A DNA stretch of 64,000 bases from the NCBI RefSeq assembly GCF_030936135.1, contig NC_082595.1, forward strand, positions 102,589,334 to 102,653,333, written 5' to 3'. This DNA comes from Gavia stellata (lineage: Eukaryota; Chordata; Aves; Gaviiformes; Gaviidae). Under the pieces are notes generated by a model. The model was not told where the DNA came from. It worked only from the letters and a program-made list of their open reading frames with translations, and made no database searches. This document shows, one piece after another, positions 44,546 through 59,700 of this stretch (its first letter is position 1; every line of letters starts with the position of its first letter). The position numbers and the translations under genes were made by a program.

Positions 44546-47500
44546 TGACACTGGTGAGAGCGGTGTTGTGATTGACAGAGACTGTCCCCAACTTGCAACA
44601 GTACACCTAGATGGTGTCAAACTCAACCAGCGTTTGCCCACTGTGTGCATGTGGTTCTATTTGTTTTTTCTCCACTAGTTGGTCTGGCAGCTTTCGGAGG
44701 AATGGTGGTTATATTTTCCTTTGGGGACCTGCTTCCTTAACTTTTCTGTACACATGGCATGTGGAAGTGTACTCAAAATTCAGGGTGGTGACTAATCTAT
44801 CCTTGTTGCTGCTAAGCACAAGAAGCCTCCGTGCATGGTGAGCTTGGGCTCAGGCTCCCAGTGCTCCTTTCCCCGTTGCCCTTGCTGCGTGTTGGTGGCT
44901 GGGGCGAGGTTTGGGCTTGTGTAGCTACAAAACAGGCAGAGATTCATGAAGTAGCAGAAGCAATAGGTCTTATTTTCCAAAGAAAATATTTAAATAAAAG
45001 CACTTTTTATTGGTGACCTCCCCTTTGCTTGGAGTGAATACCCCTGTCTGCTGCAGCAGGACCTATGGACAGGCTTCGCTCACTGCTGAATCGGAAGCAG
45101 AAGGCTACGCTGGCGCTGCAGCAGTCTAAGCTGCCGGGCTGGATTTCCTAATCGCTGGCCTCATTCATTCCCACAGCAATGTAAAAATTCTAGGCCTCTC
45201 CGTGTCAGGGATCCCCAGCAGGGCATCGTGCCTGCCTCTTCCCTCGCCGCCTCTGTGCTGTAAGATACATTGCATGGTTTTTGCTGTACAATAAGGTCTA
45301 TGCCCAAAGTGCTGATGTCTTTTTTTTTTTTTTTTCCTGAAAAACTCCCTTAGGTACCTATAAGGGAAATCTCAGGATAGTTTTATATTTTTGTAAATCC
45401 TTCCGACTCTTTTTGCAGATGTGTAAGAAAGGCGTCGAGCCTTTTGTTTTTCCAGCCTATGAACATCTGCTAGGGTGAACTGGATTGTTCAGAGATGCTC
45501 ACAAATACCAAGGCAAGCAAAACACATTTAGTGGCTTTTGCTTGTTCGTTCACAGAGGGCTCTGCCAGCTGCCAACTGAAAGCAAAAGTTTTTCGGCTGA
45601 CTAACGTAGAAATAGTGGGCCCTTGTTCAACAATTGGAAAGTCAATCAGAAATAGTGTGGAAATACCTAGGTTTGCATTTTGAAGACTTCAAATGCTAGA
45701 GTGCACGCTCAGTCCATGCCGTGAGTTTATTGTGCCATTTCCTATGATCCTTAATAAAAGAAAGTGCCGTTTTCACTTAGACAATTTACCCAGGATTTCT
45801 TAAAAGGCACCTAAGTCCCAGGTTTTGGGCATCTGTCTCCAAGGTCTTCAATTCTCCGGATATTCAAAGTGTGAGTTTCTTATCTTCAATTTCAGAATCC
45901 TAAAATCACTTTTTGGTCCTAAAACATCCTTTGAAAAAAAAATCTAAGTTTTGGATGTTTAAAGGGCCACGGCTAAATGCTGTGCAAAGGCACTCAAAAG
46001 CCTGGTTCTGTGCAGCGTAGCACTGTTCTGCACAATATCAGCCAGTGATGTTAAAATCAGCATTGGAAACTTTTTCTTAAACTGATTGCAATAGCTGCAA
46101 AACTTATAAATTCTGTTCGACTGCAGCAATAACTAATCTTCTCAAAACCCCAAAGGAGAAAGCATTAATATTTGTATTTTAAACACTGGGAAATGAGTCA
46201 GCATTGCATCCCTGTATAATTAACTATACCAATATTTTCCACTAAGGTGCTTACAAGGTAATTACATTAATTATTTCCAGTTGGACCTTTGCCCAAGTCA
46301 GGGCTACAGCATCTGGCCCAAGGGGCAAAAAATGTAAGAAAACATGTTTCAGTTTTAACTGAGTGTGACCTTTCTCTGCTATTCGTGAAGCTGTGAGTAA
46401 GCCGACAGAGTGAGATCACCATGTGGGAGTCCACCCGTCGGGGTCAGATGGTGGGATCAGAGCCATAACTCGTTTTGCTCTGTGCCACATCGCTACGCTT
46501 GCTCATTAGCATCACCGCTTTGGTGGAGGGGGACACGAGGCGTGGCTCGTCCCACCCTCCTTGACTCAGCCGTGCTGACACGGCCAGGCTGACGCCCCAG
46601 GGCCACACTGGCTGCGGTGTGAGGATGTCGCACCGACCAACTCCACCCCATAGCTGCATCTGCCCAAGTTCAACACGGAGGGTCTGCTCACCGCTGGGGC
46701 CAGCCAGGTGCACGAGCTTGGGGCAGGCCACCCCATGACCCACACCGTGCATTCAGACAAAGGACTGGTTTCGTGCGGACCTCCCCTTGCTTGTCTTCAT
46801 CTGGTCCCCTAGCTCGTGTTCATCTGGTCCCAGGCTGTCTTCTGTAAGCTTTTGACTGGAGAAGAGGTGACAGTGAGCAAAGCAGTCAGAGCATCAAAGG
46901 AAGGTCAACAACCAGCTCATCTCACAGTCCCTGAGCACACCGCTGGGCAAGCAGAGACTTTCCCGGCTGTGTCCGCATGCCCGCACATATGTCCCCAGCT
47001 GAGGAAAGGTTGCACCTTCCCTTACTCTGTTCAGACCAAGTTCAACCTCTGCAAAAGGTGTTTCTTCTGGTGAAAGCCAGAGCTCCACCGGGGGAGTTTG
47101 TCCCGTGATGATCCAGCGCAACCTTAGGAGCAAATCCTGGAAATATAGGAAAGCCTCACTGAAAGGCCCGTTCCCCTCCGTCGTTCTCCGTTCAAGTGAG
47201 GAGACCACTTATGCACTCCCACTCCAAGACTGGGTTGGACCTCTGACAGTGTGAGGGTGTCTCATCTGGGCAGCCTGAAAATGAAGCCACCCAGGGAAGG
47301 TCAGTAGCACCTTCTCCCCTTCTGAGATACTGTAACAGAGCTGTGAGTAGTCCTTGCATGATGAATTGGGGACTCTGTTTAGAAAGCATTCTCAGTAGGG
47401 TGTGCCAAAAAAAGGATAAATCATCTTCGGTGGGAGAAAGACATCAGTAAAAATTCTTGGTTGTTTTGGCAAAATAGTTTTTAATGCATTTATGCATTGA

Positions 47501-48899
47501 AATTAAATTTCATGTTTTTGCTTTTTTTTTTTTTTAAATCTCATGCAACTCCAGATACTACAGTGGAGTTGCATGTGTGTAAGCAGGAGCAGAATTTGAA
47601 GCAACGTCCTCTTACATGGCTTTCTGGTTTTGCAGCAATAACTTAATTTAGGTCCATTTTCCTTACAGTGTGTTGGACAGGTTGCAAGTCTGTTTAAGCA
47701 ACTTGATAAAGAATGGGCACAAACTTGCTGCAATAAGAAAAAAAAAAAGTCCTTTGAGGAAGTCCACAAGTATTTTACTAGAATCAGTGTCACTAACGAA
47801 ATCACTCACAGATTTTATTCCTTGACTTCAGAAAGGAAAAAATGCCCAGTTTCATCCTTCAGATTTTAGTGGACTGTAACACTAGTGAATCCAGTTCTTT
47901 TGGTTTTACTGGTTCTGTAACAATATCTATTCATAAATAGAAATTGCATTAATAATCCATTGATAAAACTTAAAAGATCTATCTAAGACAAGCCATTTGC
48001 CCCTGCAGGTCCAACGAACTGATTGCAGGTTTGGTTAACCCAGCCTGCGCCTGAAGATACAGATGCTCCAGGTCAGCAACTCAAAGCCTTCTTCACAGCT
48101 AGGCAGCCAGCAGAGATGGTGGGTTGGAGGAAGCCGATAAGCATCTACTTCAAGGAAGCTTTTGAAGAAAGGCTTAGATCCGTTGCTGGAGGAGTCTCTT
48201 TGAAACCTTGTGGAGCTCCTTGTGGACATCTTTAGATGTGGAGTCCAAGGGAGGGAAGGTTTTCAGCTCACTTCAGCAGTCTCAAAGTTATGTATCTCAC
48301 GTAAGCTAATTGTCCAAGGTCCCTTTACAGCCAGCAGGCAGAAACAGGCAGCTCCAGAGGACCTCTCTCCACTGCCCGAGAAGGGGCATCCTCACCCTCT
48401 GGAAGGTGAAGCTGCGTGACGTGGGCTTTGCCAAGACCTCTGCCTGCTTACCTCCCACCAGACTGGCTCACACCACCACAGGTCTATTCCCACCGGGAGC
48501 ATTCACCCCTTCCAGATTTACCTGACTAAAAGGGAGGTGTCTGGGCTACGCATGCTGTCTCCATGCCCTGGTCAGTCAACAGGAAGAGCAGGGTATGGTC
48601 CCACGTGTGGCTGGCCACATCCAGCCGCTGCTGCAGGGAAGCAGCGTTTTCTCTGCCGGGCTGGTGAGCTGAGCTGGATCAGTGTGCGGCTCATCCAGCG
48701 CTGGCACTGGCATTGGGTCGGGGCAGGCAGGGAGGTGTGGGAGAAATGTCTAGGCAGGGAGTCTGAGCAACTTGCTACAGCTGGGTGAGCAACTCCAGAG
48801 AGGACAGATTAGGGTGAGATAGTTTGTGAGAACTGTTGTAGCCTCATCATCAAGCCTAGGATTCAGAGTCCATGTGTATATACCTGTATGAACTATGTG
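44546..48899. other. Downstream of RHOB, no gene seen
   Basis: No exon or repeat family is recognised. Long T-runs occur near 45321-45337 and 47521-47535. A+T-rich stretches with TAATTA-like motifs (46200-46280) may be conserved noncoding elements. Short open frames look random. Confidence 0.5.
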
Positions 48900-49085
48900 A
48901 GAGACAGTGGAACAGGTTGTCCAGAGAAGCTTCACTGGAAGTGTTCAAAGCCAGGTTGGACAGGGCTTTGAGCAACCTGATCTAGTGAAAGATGTCTCTG
49001 CCTGTGGCAGGGGGGGTTGGACTAGATGATCTTTAAAGGTCCCTTCCAACCCAAACCATTCTGTGATTCTGTGTTTCTGTGTCTT
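48900..49085 (+). mobile_element. CR1 LINE 3'-end fragment
   Basis: Plus-strand CR1 tail: GTGGAACAGGTTGTCCAGAG, TTCAAAGCCAGGTTGGACAG, GGGGGGTTGGACTAGATGAT, CCTTCCAACCCAAACCATTC, then TGTGATTCTGTG repeats. Only the last 40 or so ORF2 codons and the 3' UTR are present. Confidence 0.93.
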
Positions 49086-52000
49086 TAAGGGCTTGATTTA
49101 AGTAGGCTAATGTAATGAATGGACGTTTTGTTCAATTCCACTAAAGAAAGGGAACGAGTTGCTCTTCCCCCTTCTCCCCTATCCCCTTGAATTTTTCTGA
49201 GTTCATGTTGAGAGCTAGGAGTTTTCTTCAGGTTTGCTCCCAGTGACAATGGTAAGCCACAGTCTGTAATAAGCAGCAGCCAGACAGATTAAATTTTGTG
49301 GCCAGACACTCATGCCCTGCGCAGAAGGACAGACCTCTCTCCAGTTCCTCAGAGGGTCCATGAAGCGAGAGGCTTTGCAGTTACCTGTAAGAGGTGCCTA
49401 TATGTGTCAGCAGTGTATTATCCATCCATAATTCAGCAGCAAGTACCATTTGGTATAATAATAACTACCGGCATATCTGCTTTTCTTACATGGTTGAAAT
49501 ATCAAACTCATGCTAAGAGGTGGGGTGTAAGAGTGGAGGTTAAAACCAGAGGCACTGATGCGATACCTACACCGAACTGTGGCAGCATAACAGGAAGAAT
49601 ATTAGATTGGTGCCTACACCGCGTACTAAATGTACGTGTACATTTTTCCCCTAGCCTGCTAGTCTGTGTGGGTTTTGTGTGTGTGCTAAATCTTGCTTCC
49701 AAGTAAAGGGGACTAGTGGGTGGGATTTTGCGCTAAATGCTTAATTCTGTTGCTTTTAGACCATTCATCCTCTTCTGCATTCAAAGCTTGATGCGGCAGG
49801 GCGGGAGATAGGAATTTGGAAACAAAGTGGATTTCCTGGTGGGCTTATTTGCATGATAATGTCCCCTTCCCTCCCGGCTCACAGGAGGGGGAGCGTGGTG
49901 GCAGCTCCGGGAGCCACCAAGGGCTCACAAGAGGTGGGAAGGGAGGCGCTGGCAGGGGACAGCCCTGGAAGAGCCTTTTCTTCTGCTCCTAAGCTTTTGT
50001 GCAGCGGGTTTTCTTATACAATGAGGTATGACCCTATAGTCCTTGCTCTGTGGGGCTCTTCCCTCTGACCCCAGCAGAACAAGCCATGACTGCAGACTCG
50101 GGTCCTGCTTTGCAGGATTCTCTGGGGTTTGTTAGCAGCAGCCTGACCTTTCCTGGTGACAGCCCCTTTTCTCCTTCCATGAAAACAGAGTGAGTTTTAG
50201 ACCAGGGCTTTTCATAATGTATGTGCATAGCTAGATGTAGTCACACTATCTGTGTAAAAATCAAAGAAGATGAAAATCCAGCCTTATGCTTTTGAGATTC
50301 TTATAGGAGTAAATGGGTTCTCTGTTTTTTCAGCCTCACCATCCCTGAAGATATTAAGGAACATCACTGCCTGGTGTGTAAGTGTAACTGAACGTCAGTG
50401 GTAGAAGTTATACAGCCATCCTGAAAGATTAATATATTCTTCTTTTTAAATCCTGAAAGAAAAATGATCTGTATGTTTTGGTCTTAAACCAACCATGCCC
50501 TCCTGAGCATCTGGGAGAAACTCCAAGTTTTAGGTTACTCTAAAAGTACTCATAATTTCTTTTGATTTTCTCTGACAGTCAGGCGGGAGGAACACTAAAG
50601 CTGCCAGCATCTAGAGGACCAAGGAGAATGAATGGGAGAGAGCTTGTGTCAAAACAGCCTTCTACCAACCTGTCTTCCCACCGTGAGGTGATGGGCAGGA
50701 AGATGCATGTTGCTCCCATGTTTGCTCTTTATCACGGTGTTCCCAAACAAGGTGCCCTTCAGCTAGGGAGAGAAACGAGCTCAGTCCCTCCTGACGGTAA
50801 TAGGACACTTTGCATTGATGGCGATTGCTGCATTTCACTCAAAACACTCCACAGGATTAACTTGAATGAGATGCTGGCATGACAAAGACACGCATATACG
50901 AGTAAAATGGTAAAAAGGGAAGCAATCTGTAGTAGTTACCTTGCAGCTAGGAATTTAGCAAAGGTGTGCCTAATGCCTGAGCTCCTTGCTAACAGCCCAC
51001 CTCGGCTCCCACACACCGGTGGCCTCTCCTCTTGGGTGGGCTCATTGATTTAACACTGTTGTGTGAAATTCAGAGCAACTGTTCTCAGCCTCTATTTAGC
51101 TGGGAAGATTTCAGACTGGAAGAAGGGCTTTGGTGTCTGAAGGCTTCTCTGTCTTTTCCACCACTGGGTTTAATAAAAAGCCATTCCTCCTCTGCACATC
51201 TAAGAACGTTCTTAATTCTTCGTCATGCCAGGGAAGCAGCTAAGGATGACAGGATGCTTCACTTGCTTGCTTAGACTGACGTGGCTATAGCAGTGGTACT
51301 ATGTATTCTGAGACATTGGTTTCAGGCACTTTTTACTCCCCTTAGCATAAGCATGTATTTGAAACATAAACTTCTGAAATTTTACATGTCACATACTAGG
51401 AAAAGGATAAGTCGGATATATTTCTTCCATAGTACACCCTGCTGAAGGCTGCGCAGGTGCGGCGGGGGCCAGGGGTAGCTGCCATGCTCTTGCCTCCGGG
51501 CAGCTGATGGAGGGTGCATTTGGTGCCAACCCCTCTCCTGCCCTGGGGGCACGCTGTCATGCAGGGATGGGGGGGCTGGTGCCCAAGCACCTCGCAGGGA
51601 GGCAGGGCTCCCCTATACCTTATAGCAGACAAGGTATAAATAATGTATTGATTCACTCTGCTGGTGATACTAAGCTCATGAACTCCTCCATAAACTTTGG
51701 GATTATTACGGGTTTATCCCAGGAGGTCAGTTTATCAGCATAATCATCCCATTATCAGCATAATTGTACGACTGTTGTTGCACTGGTAAAACTCCCCGTG
51801 CGATTAGGAGCAACGCTGCCCTTTTGCAGGTTAGGCCCCTCCAAGTAGCAGTGTCCATGTGGCAAACTGTGCCAGCGGGATGAGGACACGAGGGTGGAAA
51901 CACCAGCGTGCCCCTCCAGCGTGCCCCTCCGCAGGCAGGAGCCGGCTGGCCAGGAGCGACGATTAAACTGGAGACGCAGCTCAAGCTGCAGTGGCTGAAA

Positions 52001-53719
52001 TTCCACTGCAAAAGTTTCTTGTTTCTCATTCTGCTCCTTTGATCAGGTGAAAAACGATCAAGTTTCAGGGGAAAATCAGCCAGGACAAGCCACAGAGGGC
52101 TAGAATTACTGGCATGCAAAGAAGCAGGGCGAGACAAGATAGGTTTCAGGCTGCAGCTGGTCCTTACTCAACTAAAGCTTGAGCCCGGGGCTGATGGAGG
52201 GCCACATTGGCTGCTCTTATTGTTAAAGATACAGATGTTTAAAATTAAAAGCAATTGTTTATTAGGCATTCCCAGATGGCTATTTTGTAAAGTAGTCACA
52301 CACCGGTCTCGGAACGTGCAGCTCTTCCACTGTCAGACCATGTTAATTTTGTACATGAATGGTTTTAATAAACCCAAGAAAAATACGCATTCTCACATGT
52401 AAATTTTGCAAGGCAATCCAGCAGCTGTGCTTTAAAAGTTAACAAAAAAAAAAGCAACCCAGAAAGTGCTCACATGCCAAAATTTGCTGGATTGGTGGAT
52501 GAAATGAATGGGGGAGAGAGCGGCAGTGGGGTCGGGCTGTGGGGCTGATGAGCTGTTCCAGCCCCAGTTAGTGGACTGGCTATGACTTGCCTCTCAGTGC
52601 TGGGTGGCACTGAGGATCGCTGCGTGCTCTGTGAAACAAAGCAGGGGCTGTATCCAGGCTTCAATCACCATCTTCTTAAACCTACTACCAACAAACTGAA
52701 GCAAATTCAAGTAAAGGTTGCGAAAAGATTGCTTTCCTGTCCAGAAACATTTGTTGAGTGATGTATTAATTTGAGTCTTCATGAAATTATAACAATATTG
52801 TCCTTACAGCCAATGTGTGTTATTGTTGCTGTTGTTGGGCAGATACAACCTAATAATATTTTAAGTCTTTGTCCACCCAGGGTAAAGCCCTGGTGGATTT
52901 GAGACTGTAACATGTATTTCTGGGCAAGGGAACTGTTGCAGATAGGGTTATCGAGGTGTCTCAGCAACGCTGTAGCTAACACAGATGGGTGATATTTTTC
53001 TGGAGAAAAGGTAGGTCTGAAAAATCGTATGCAAATACATATGTTAACGGAATTTCATCCATAATATTGGCAGGATTTAAATTCTTCAGAATCTGTGACT
53101 TTCACAACTGTTCTGCAGAATTTCCTGCCATCTCTCATAAAGCTCTTCAGCTCTTTTTTGTATTTTAAACAACTCCGATTAGACAACTCCTGTTGTGCTT
53201 GAAAATGATGCTATAAAAATAATTAATAGCCCTGAAGTAAAAAAAAAAGCCAAACAACCCACAAAAACCAGCAGTTCTCAAGAAACCATTAGATGTTTTC
53301 AGCAAAAATCTCCCAGTGTGAAAGGCATCACGCCAGCGCTCAGCTGCACTGTCTGGGCTACCGCGGTGCTCTGGGACCGATGCCCAGCAAGCTGAGTCCC
53401 TTGGCTGAGGGTTATAGATCCTAGAAAGTAGCAGTCCTGCTTTTTCTAATGACGCTTCATTTGCTGAGGGGTTTGTTAACCCCTTCCCTTCCCTGTGACC
53501 CAAAGCTCCTTCACTGAGATGGTGGGTTTTGTCTCTGGGGAGCAGAACACTGAATGGCAAAGCCCAGCCCATGGTGAGAGCCAGGGTTGTTGTTTTCTTT
53601 TTCTTTGCTGGATGCGTTATTTGCCACCAAGCAGAGGTTTGATCGACCAGAAGCTGCCTGTGAATTCAGAAGAAATTCATGCCAGTGTTTCACCTGAACT
53701 AATGTCAGTGTTAGCCCAC
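49086..53719. other. Intergenic, no gene seen
   Basis: No exon is recognised. A 13-bp duplication CAGCGTGCCCCTC occurs near 51905-51930. Nothing else of note. Confidence 0.5.
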
Positions 53720-53778
53720 CCTTGGACCAGGTGACCTCCTGAGGTCCTTCCAACCTAAATTACACTGGTTCTGTACAT
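53720..53778 (+). mobile_element. CR1 3'-terminal remnant
   Basis: CTTGGACCAGGTGACCTCCT, GAGGTCCTTCCAACCTAAAT and ACTGGTTCTGT match the last 50 or so bases of CR1 in plus orientation. A very short truncated insertion or a surviving end of an old one. Confidence 0.75.
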
Positions 53779-56700
53779 TGAGAGTTAGCTGTCACCCACA
53801 AAGTTGGGAGGCGATCAAGCTCATCTTTCACCTATTATTCCCTGGGTAGACCTGTGTTCAAATATCCCTCCTCTTTGAGGGACAGCTTTGATGTCACAGT
53901 GACTGTCCTACCCACCACGCTACAGCTTACACGGGTAGTCACCAAGCCCACATCATCAAAAGTGACCTCTTTCCATCCTGCGAAACTCTGAGGACACTAT
54001 TTAAATTGAGGGATGATGAGTGAGTTTCACAGGTGAAACAAGGACCAGATTAGCCAGTCCTCATCCACGTGGGACATGAGATGAGTGAACTGAGGTGTTA
54101 GTGCAGAGGAGAGGACCTTCACCCAGATTGCTCTGTCCACTGACCAGGGCTTCTCCAGACCCACAGCCATGCCCTGCACTGGGAGAACATTTCCTTATTG
54201 ACCACTGGGGTTTGAGGCTGGGGTTGCTCCATGGTATGTGCTCTTGCACCTCTTTCTGTACAGCTCTACCAGGGACCTCATGTGCTTGCACTTCGCAACA
54301 GGCAGCGTTTGCAGGAGAGGTGAAGCAGGAAGGTCCGTGCCTGCGGCCGGAACGTCTTTCACAGCCCATGCAGCTGACAGTGCCCTGCCAGTGGTCAAAG
54401 ACCCACCGAGCTGCTCAGGCCCCTCACAGCTGATTTCTGGTGTAAGCAGAGGCCGGGTGACTCCCCATTGCCAACGCATAAATACAGCTTTGATTGCTGA
54501 CAAACTGAGTCATGCTGCACAACGCTTTTGTCTTCCAGACGGCAGCCAAACACCCAGTGAAATCTCACGCGATTGCTGCTTTGCCACGTAATACTGTTTT
54601 CCTTACATTTTCCCGGCGCAACGTGCAGTGCTGACAGCACCCTGGCTGTCAGGCGTATCTGGACATGGATCCACGTGCTCGAGCTGTGGCTCCTGCTCTT
54701 GCGCTGCCCCCTCGGCAGGACAGGACCACACGGGATATCAGCCGTTCAGCAGACACGGAGGTCGGGACTGCCCCCAGCCCACCCACCATGCCAGTGGGCA
54801 CGCACCAGCCCAGCAGCCCCTTCCCACCCAGTCACGGCTGACCCTCGTGTCCGAGGTGCTGCCCCTTTGCATGGGCATTCTCAGCCAGCACTGCACCCGA
54901 GAGCCCAGGTCCTGGCTGCAGATGCCGGCTGGATCCTGACTGGGGTGTCTGTGTGTTCTCTCCACCCTGGGGCATGCTAATCCCCTGTGATTTTCTCGTA
55001 TTATCAAAATCCCTCGGGAGGTCAGTCAGATTTTTAAATGTTTTTCCTCCCCTGACCTCTACTTCTGGCATCAGAAAGCTGCTCTGAGCATTCCATCCTT
55101 GCATTTGAAATCTGGTCTCCAGCCTATTTGTTGCTAATAGATGCCCATTTATTAATATGCCAAGATTAATGAACCTTTTCCCCGGTATAGGAAAACCATA
55201 TTGCTAAGTTACTGAATACATGTATTTCCTGTCTGTACAATCTGAGAGGAGCTGTTGCATCAAATCAGTTCTTAAATGGGAAGCATTTAAGACTCTGCGC
55301 TTGGAAGGTTGTGTTTGTCTCTGGGATTCACATCTTGCTTGTGCACTTCCCAGTCATTCCTGTCTGACCCTGACTATTGTCCCTCATCCCACTCTTCATA
55401 AAGGAGTGTGACTTTTCTAGAAAGAAGGTAAATGTCCTTTGTCCTGGCAAGCAACTGAGTTTTGATCTTTTCCTAAATGTTCTCGGAAGCAGTGGAGCCT
55501 GATGGATGCTCCCACCTTTACAGATGGAAAATTTTCAGCTGGCCTTCTCCTAGGGAGATGTTTCAGTCCCTGTTTTTCTCTTGAGCATCTCTAGCAGAGA
55601 TTCATCGTCCCTGTGATGCAGCAGCACGTGTGCAACATTTCCCAGTGTAAGTATGAGCAGGCAAGGACTATTAATTTTGAGTGTTACCCCCAGCCTTTCT
55701 TTTGGCTTCATACGGAACCATCTTACCTGCATTTGATGAAGCTTTTTTCACGGGGAACAGTACAGACACAAATATAGCACACTCCCCCGCCACTGGGAAA
55801 GGCAACCAGGCTCAGACACAGTTTTGGGGGACAACTGAGGTAGCTGAAGCACAGGGCGCTGCAGGCTGTCCCCCCCAGACCCGGAGGCATGTGCAGGTGA
55901 GGACGCAGCACCGGTGAGCGCAGCTCCAGGGCTCCTCTGAGCAGCATCGTGTCGATCTGAGGGTGCACCGCATTCTTGATCCCCCTTCACTGCCTGTCCC
56001 TCGACGAACACCTCTTGCTAGCAGGGAGGTCAAACCAGAAGTGGGGAAGGTGAGAGAGAGCTGAGTCCCTGCCGATTCTCACCCTCCGCCTGTTTTTGTG
56101 GCCAAAACAACTGATTTTATTTTCCATAGCTGTCAGTCATAGAAAGCAGCTTTGTTTTTCTGTTTTAAATGAGGAAGAAAAAACGGCGGTGAAAGCCTGC
56201 AACTGGCTATTAGTGATTAGGACTGATGGAGCTAGACTGCGCCTGCAGAACATTTATTCCTCCTACACCTCCAGTAACTCAGCTTCATACTGTGAGATCA
56301 ACAAATTACTCTTACAAAACTGCGCTGTCAAGCCCGAGGAGTGTGTCCTTTCCCCGCTCAGGCTGTAGCCACTAGCGTAACGAAAGGATGCTTCCTAGGT
56401 GAGTTCGTGAATTAAGTATGTGTAGGGCACTGCTTGCTTTTCAAGCTTGCTCAATGCTTTAATCAGCTCTGGAAACAGTTTGTATAAGCTTTTTTTTAAA
56501 ATATTTAATTTTTTTTTTTTTTTTTTTTTTTTAAGCAGAGGAAAACACTCAGCCCCTCCAAAGCCAGCAGTATTCCTCCTGGGCTGGAGAGGATTATCAG
56601 CCAGGCACTGCCGGAACTGCAGCGAGCAGCCAGTGCGGAGGGGGTGTGGGGAGTCCCCTCCTTTCACACCAAACATGTGGCACGCCTGCTAAACTCCCAA

Positions 56701-59700
56701 ACTGCCTGATAACTGGATAAGAAATGTCACCTTTATCTGCATCTCTGCACAGCTCTTACCTGACTGCAGACATGAACTGCACCGTGTTTGCCCTTCACCC
56801 GTGTGAAAGCCATTTTTGGATGGCTGAGGAAACTTTTGGCTCTCCCTGTTCATGTTTTCTCCCTTGTAGATAAGAAGTAAAGGAGGCCAAGGAGGTCCCA
56901 GGGACACCTGACTCTCTCCCTCTCCTCATGTTCATTTATAGCTGACTCACAAGGTTTTTTTTCCCCTCCCAGTATTTCTTCTCTTTTTGATGACCAAGTG
57001 CTTGTTGTTTACAGGACCCAGAAAATGCGAGGCAGAGGATACCACCAGAACATCAAATGAACAGCCTGAAAGGTGTTGGACTTATATCTGTCCATCTTAT
57101 ACTTACATGTATTTTTGTCCTGACTGGTTTTCTTCCTTTCAGGCTCTTTAAATCATGCCCTCAGTGTTCCTTTCCGTACACAACATATACAAAGCCGCCC
57201 TTCTGCATAGTAACCCCAGCAGGCAGCTAAATATTTAACAGTCTAACAGCATCTTTTTTAGTCATAGAGCTTGTATTTCTTGGGATCACTCAAATCTGGG
57301 GTATCTAAACAGTTCATTTAGTCCAGCAGCTGGTTTCAGGGTCTCTGGGCTGTCACCGAGCCGTGGGCTCTGCCACGGCAGGTCACACTGGTCCATGTTG
57401 GTGGGAGGGTTTGATGCTTCAGAAGGGGTTTTCTGGTGAAAACCTTTTTCTCAGGAGAAATAAGCTGGGCATGAGATGCCCCCTCAATCTATTCATGCCT
57501 TGAGGCCGGAGGGCTAATGTTCCTTATAAATGTTTCTCATTACTGGCTCGGTTGTGCCTAACACCCTCAACCACCCCGAACACCCGCTCTGCTCTGCATC
57601 CTCCTCGGCAGGCCTGGCTCACACACACTTCTGTGATTAGTTCCATGTGAAAACTGTTTGTGTCAAAGAGGTGATTTAGAAATCCCCTGAAATAGCACTA
57701 TCAGTGCAGCTCAGAGCGTGGAGGTGCTATACGCCAGTTAGCTCGTCTCCCTCCCATATGGGGCTAGCTACAATACATTGATGCCTGCATCACTGCTTCT
57801 GCATTACAGGGTTTATATTTCTTTTGGAGTGTGAATTTTGGTGTGCAGACAAGGTGGATGGCCTCACTCCGAAATGCTTGTGGTGCTGAGTTAATTACGC
57901 ACGATGTAGAAAGCATTTCCTCCTCCACTTTGAGCCTCTTCTGCACCCCTTGGTTTTGTGTCCCGAGAGTTTAATGGGGAGCAGCGGCAGCTGCTGCTCA
58001 CCTCCTGGCTCTTGGTAGGGATCAGAGGTTGCCAGCAAGGGCTGCCCTCAGGCGCAGGCACCTGGGGCAGTGGCTGCTGAGGCAGAGAAGAGCCACCACC
58101 ATGAGCTGCCTCCCTTCCCAGGGCTCCAGCCCAAGAAAGCCAAAAGGGTTTAGCTGGGGGGCGAACAACAGTCAGAGACAGCACCAGCAGCACCTCAGGC
58201 TCATCCTCACTTCCCTGTTCCCTGATGCTGTAGGTTTCCCGCAGGTGTCTCTCTTTCTCTGTTCCCCTCCTTTTCCAGACCAAACCTTGACTTTTCCTTT
58301 TCCTAAAGGCAAAATTCAGCTGTGCCAGCGTCCGCTGAGATGCTCTATTGCAAGCTGCTGACCTGAAGTTGTGTTGAAGCAACAATCAATCACGCCTGCT
58401 TGGCAGGCATCGTAAGGCAGCTAAAACCCTGCAGTTTACCGCTGCTGGTTTTTTTTATAAGCTCCTTTCAGGCAGGAAAAGCATGGCCTACTAGTGTGTT
58501 GCTGCGTGGCATCAGGAGCCCTCTGCTCTGCTCCTGGGTCTGCTGCTGATTCTCTTGGGGAAAACACGTCAACCCTTGAGGCCCCCTCTCCACTTGCACA
58601 ATTCTTACTGTTTCCATCAGTTCAGCCAGTACCTAAGAAAACTGGTATCTTATTTTTCGAGGGCCTTGGGCCCAGTGTAAAACACAGTTGAAAACACTCA
58701 TGAGTTAATGCACTTTTCACAATCAAGCCCTCCTGAATGAGCTGATATATTAAAGCTAGAAGAGATTATCCTATCTTTGTCTCACCGGTTTCTGCCCCAC
58801 CATTGCTACCACAACGCTACTGCTCCTGCATGCATCTTTGTTCCTTCTCTGCAGTTACGGAACTGCAGCAGCGCACTGACACTATTAAAGGCATTGCAAA
58901 ACCCAGCCAGGCTTGTCACTGCTGGACAAGGAGCTGCACTCTTCTGCAAGAAACGTTAGGACTCAGGAACCTTGCATGGAGATATTTATAGCATGGATCC
59001 TTCCTGGGAGGGAGACAGACTTATTTCTGAATACCAGAGAGCAGAAATAGGTCAGCTCTGAAGGTGAAAAGGTATGAACTTCTATTTGGGGAGTACTGCA
59101 TGACTGGAGGCACATGAGAAGGAAACTAGCAGTGGGTAGAGCCAGTGCAGCCTCTTCTGCCTCGGCTCACAATATCTTTGGGACCTCAGGGCCAGATTCT
59201 GACCCCTTTGTTCAGTGCCAAAACCTGACCCGAGTACAAGGAAGGCAGAATCTGGCCATTCATTTTGGATCTCACTCCATTTGTGCATTTAACTAGATCC
59301 ATGCTAGGCCCTGAATGTTCCTGAGAAGGGAATCTGAGCGGTTTTAGGTGCTGATGCAAAGTGACAGATCTGCAACTTGTGATCAGAACGAATATCCAGG
59401 GTTGTGGTGGTTTCATCCTGCATTTGTGACAGTGGATGAAATTGTGTGTTGAATACTTACTGCCTTTCCATTAGCTGTGCTATTATTGACTTGGACCAAA
59501 GTAGCCCTTTAAGCAAGGGCTGCTAGCCATTTTTACAATTCTGGCTTTTGATCATCACCAGCTTGTAAATTCCTCCTTCAGAGGCTGAACCTGCTGGAAA
59601 GATTTCCAAGGAGCTGACAGAAGTGTTTTATATAAGCAGCCCCTCTTTTCTCCTGGGGAATTACAACCCTATAAGTCTTCATTTTACTTGACATTCCAAT

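Noticed and set aside
54573-54980. Overlapping frames of 103-135 codons possibly marking an exon of the next gene
   Set aside because: No similarity to the expected neighbour HS1BP3, no matching splice sites, and several frames equally open.
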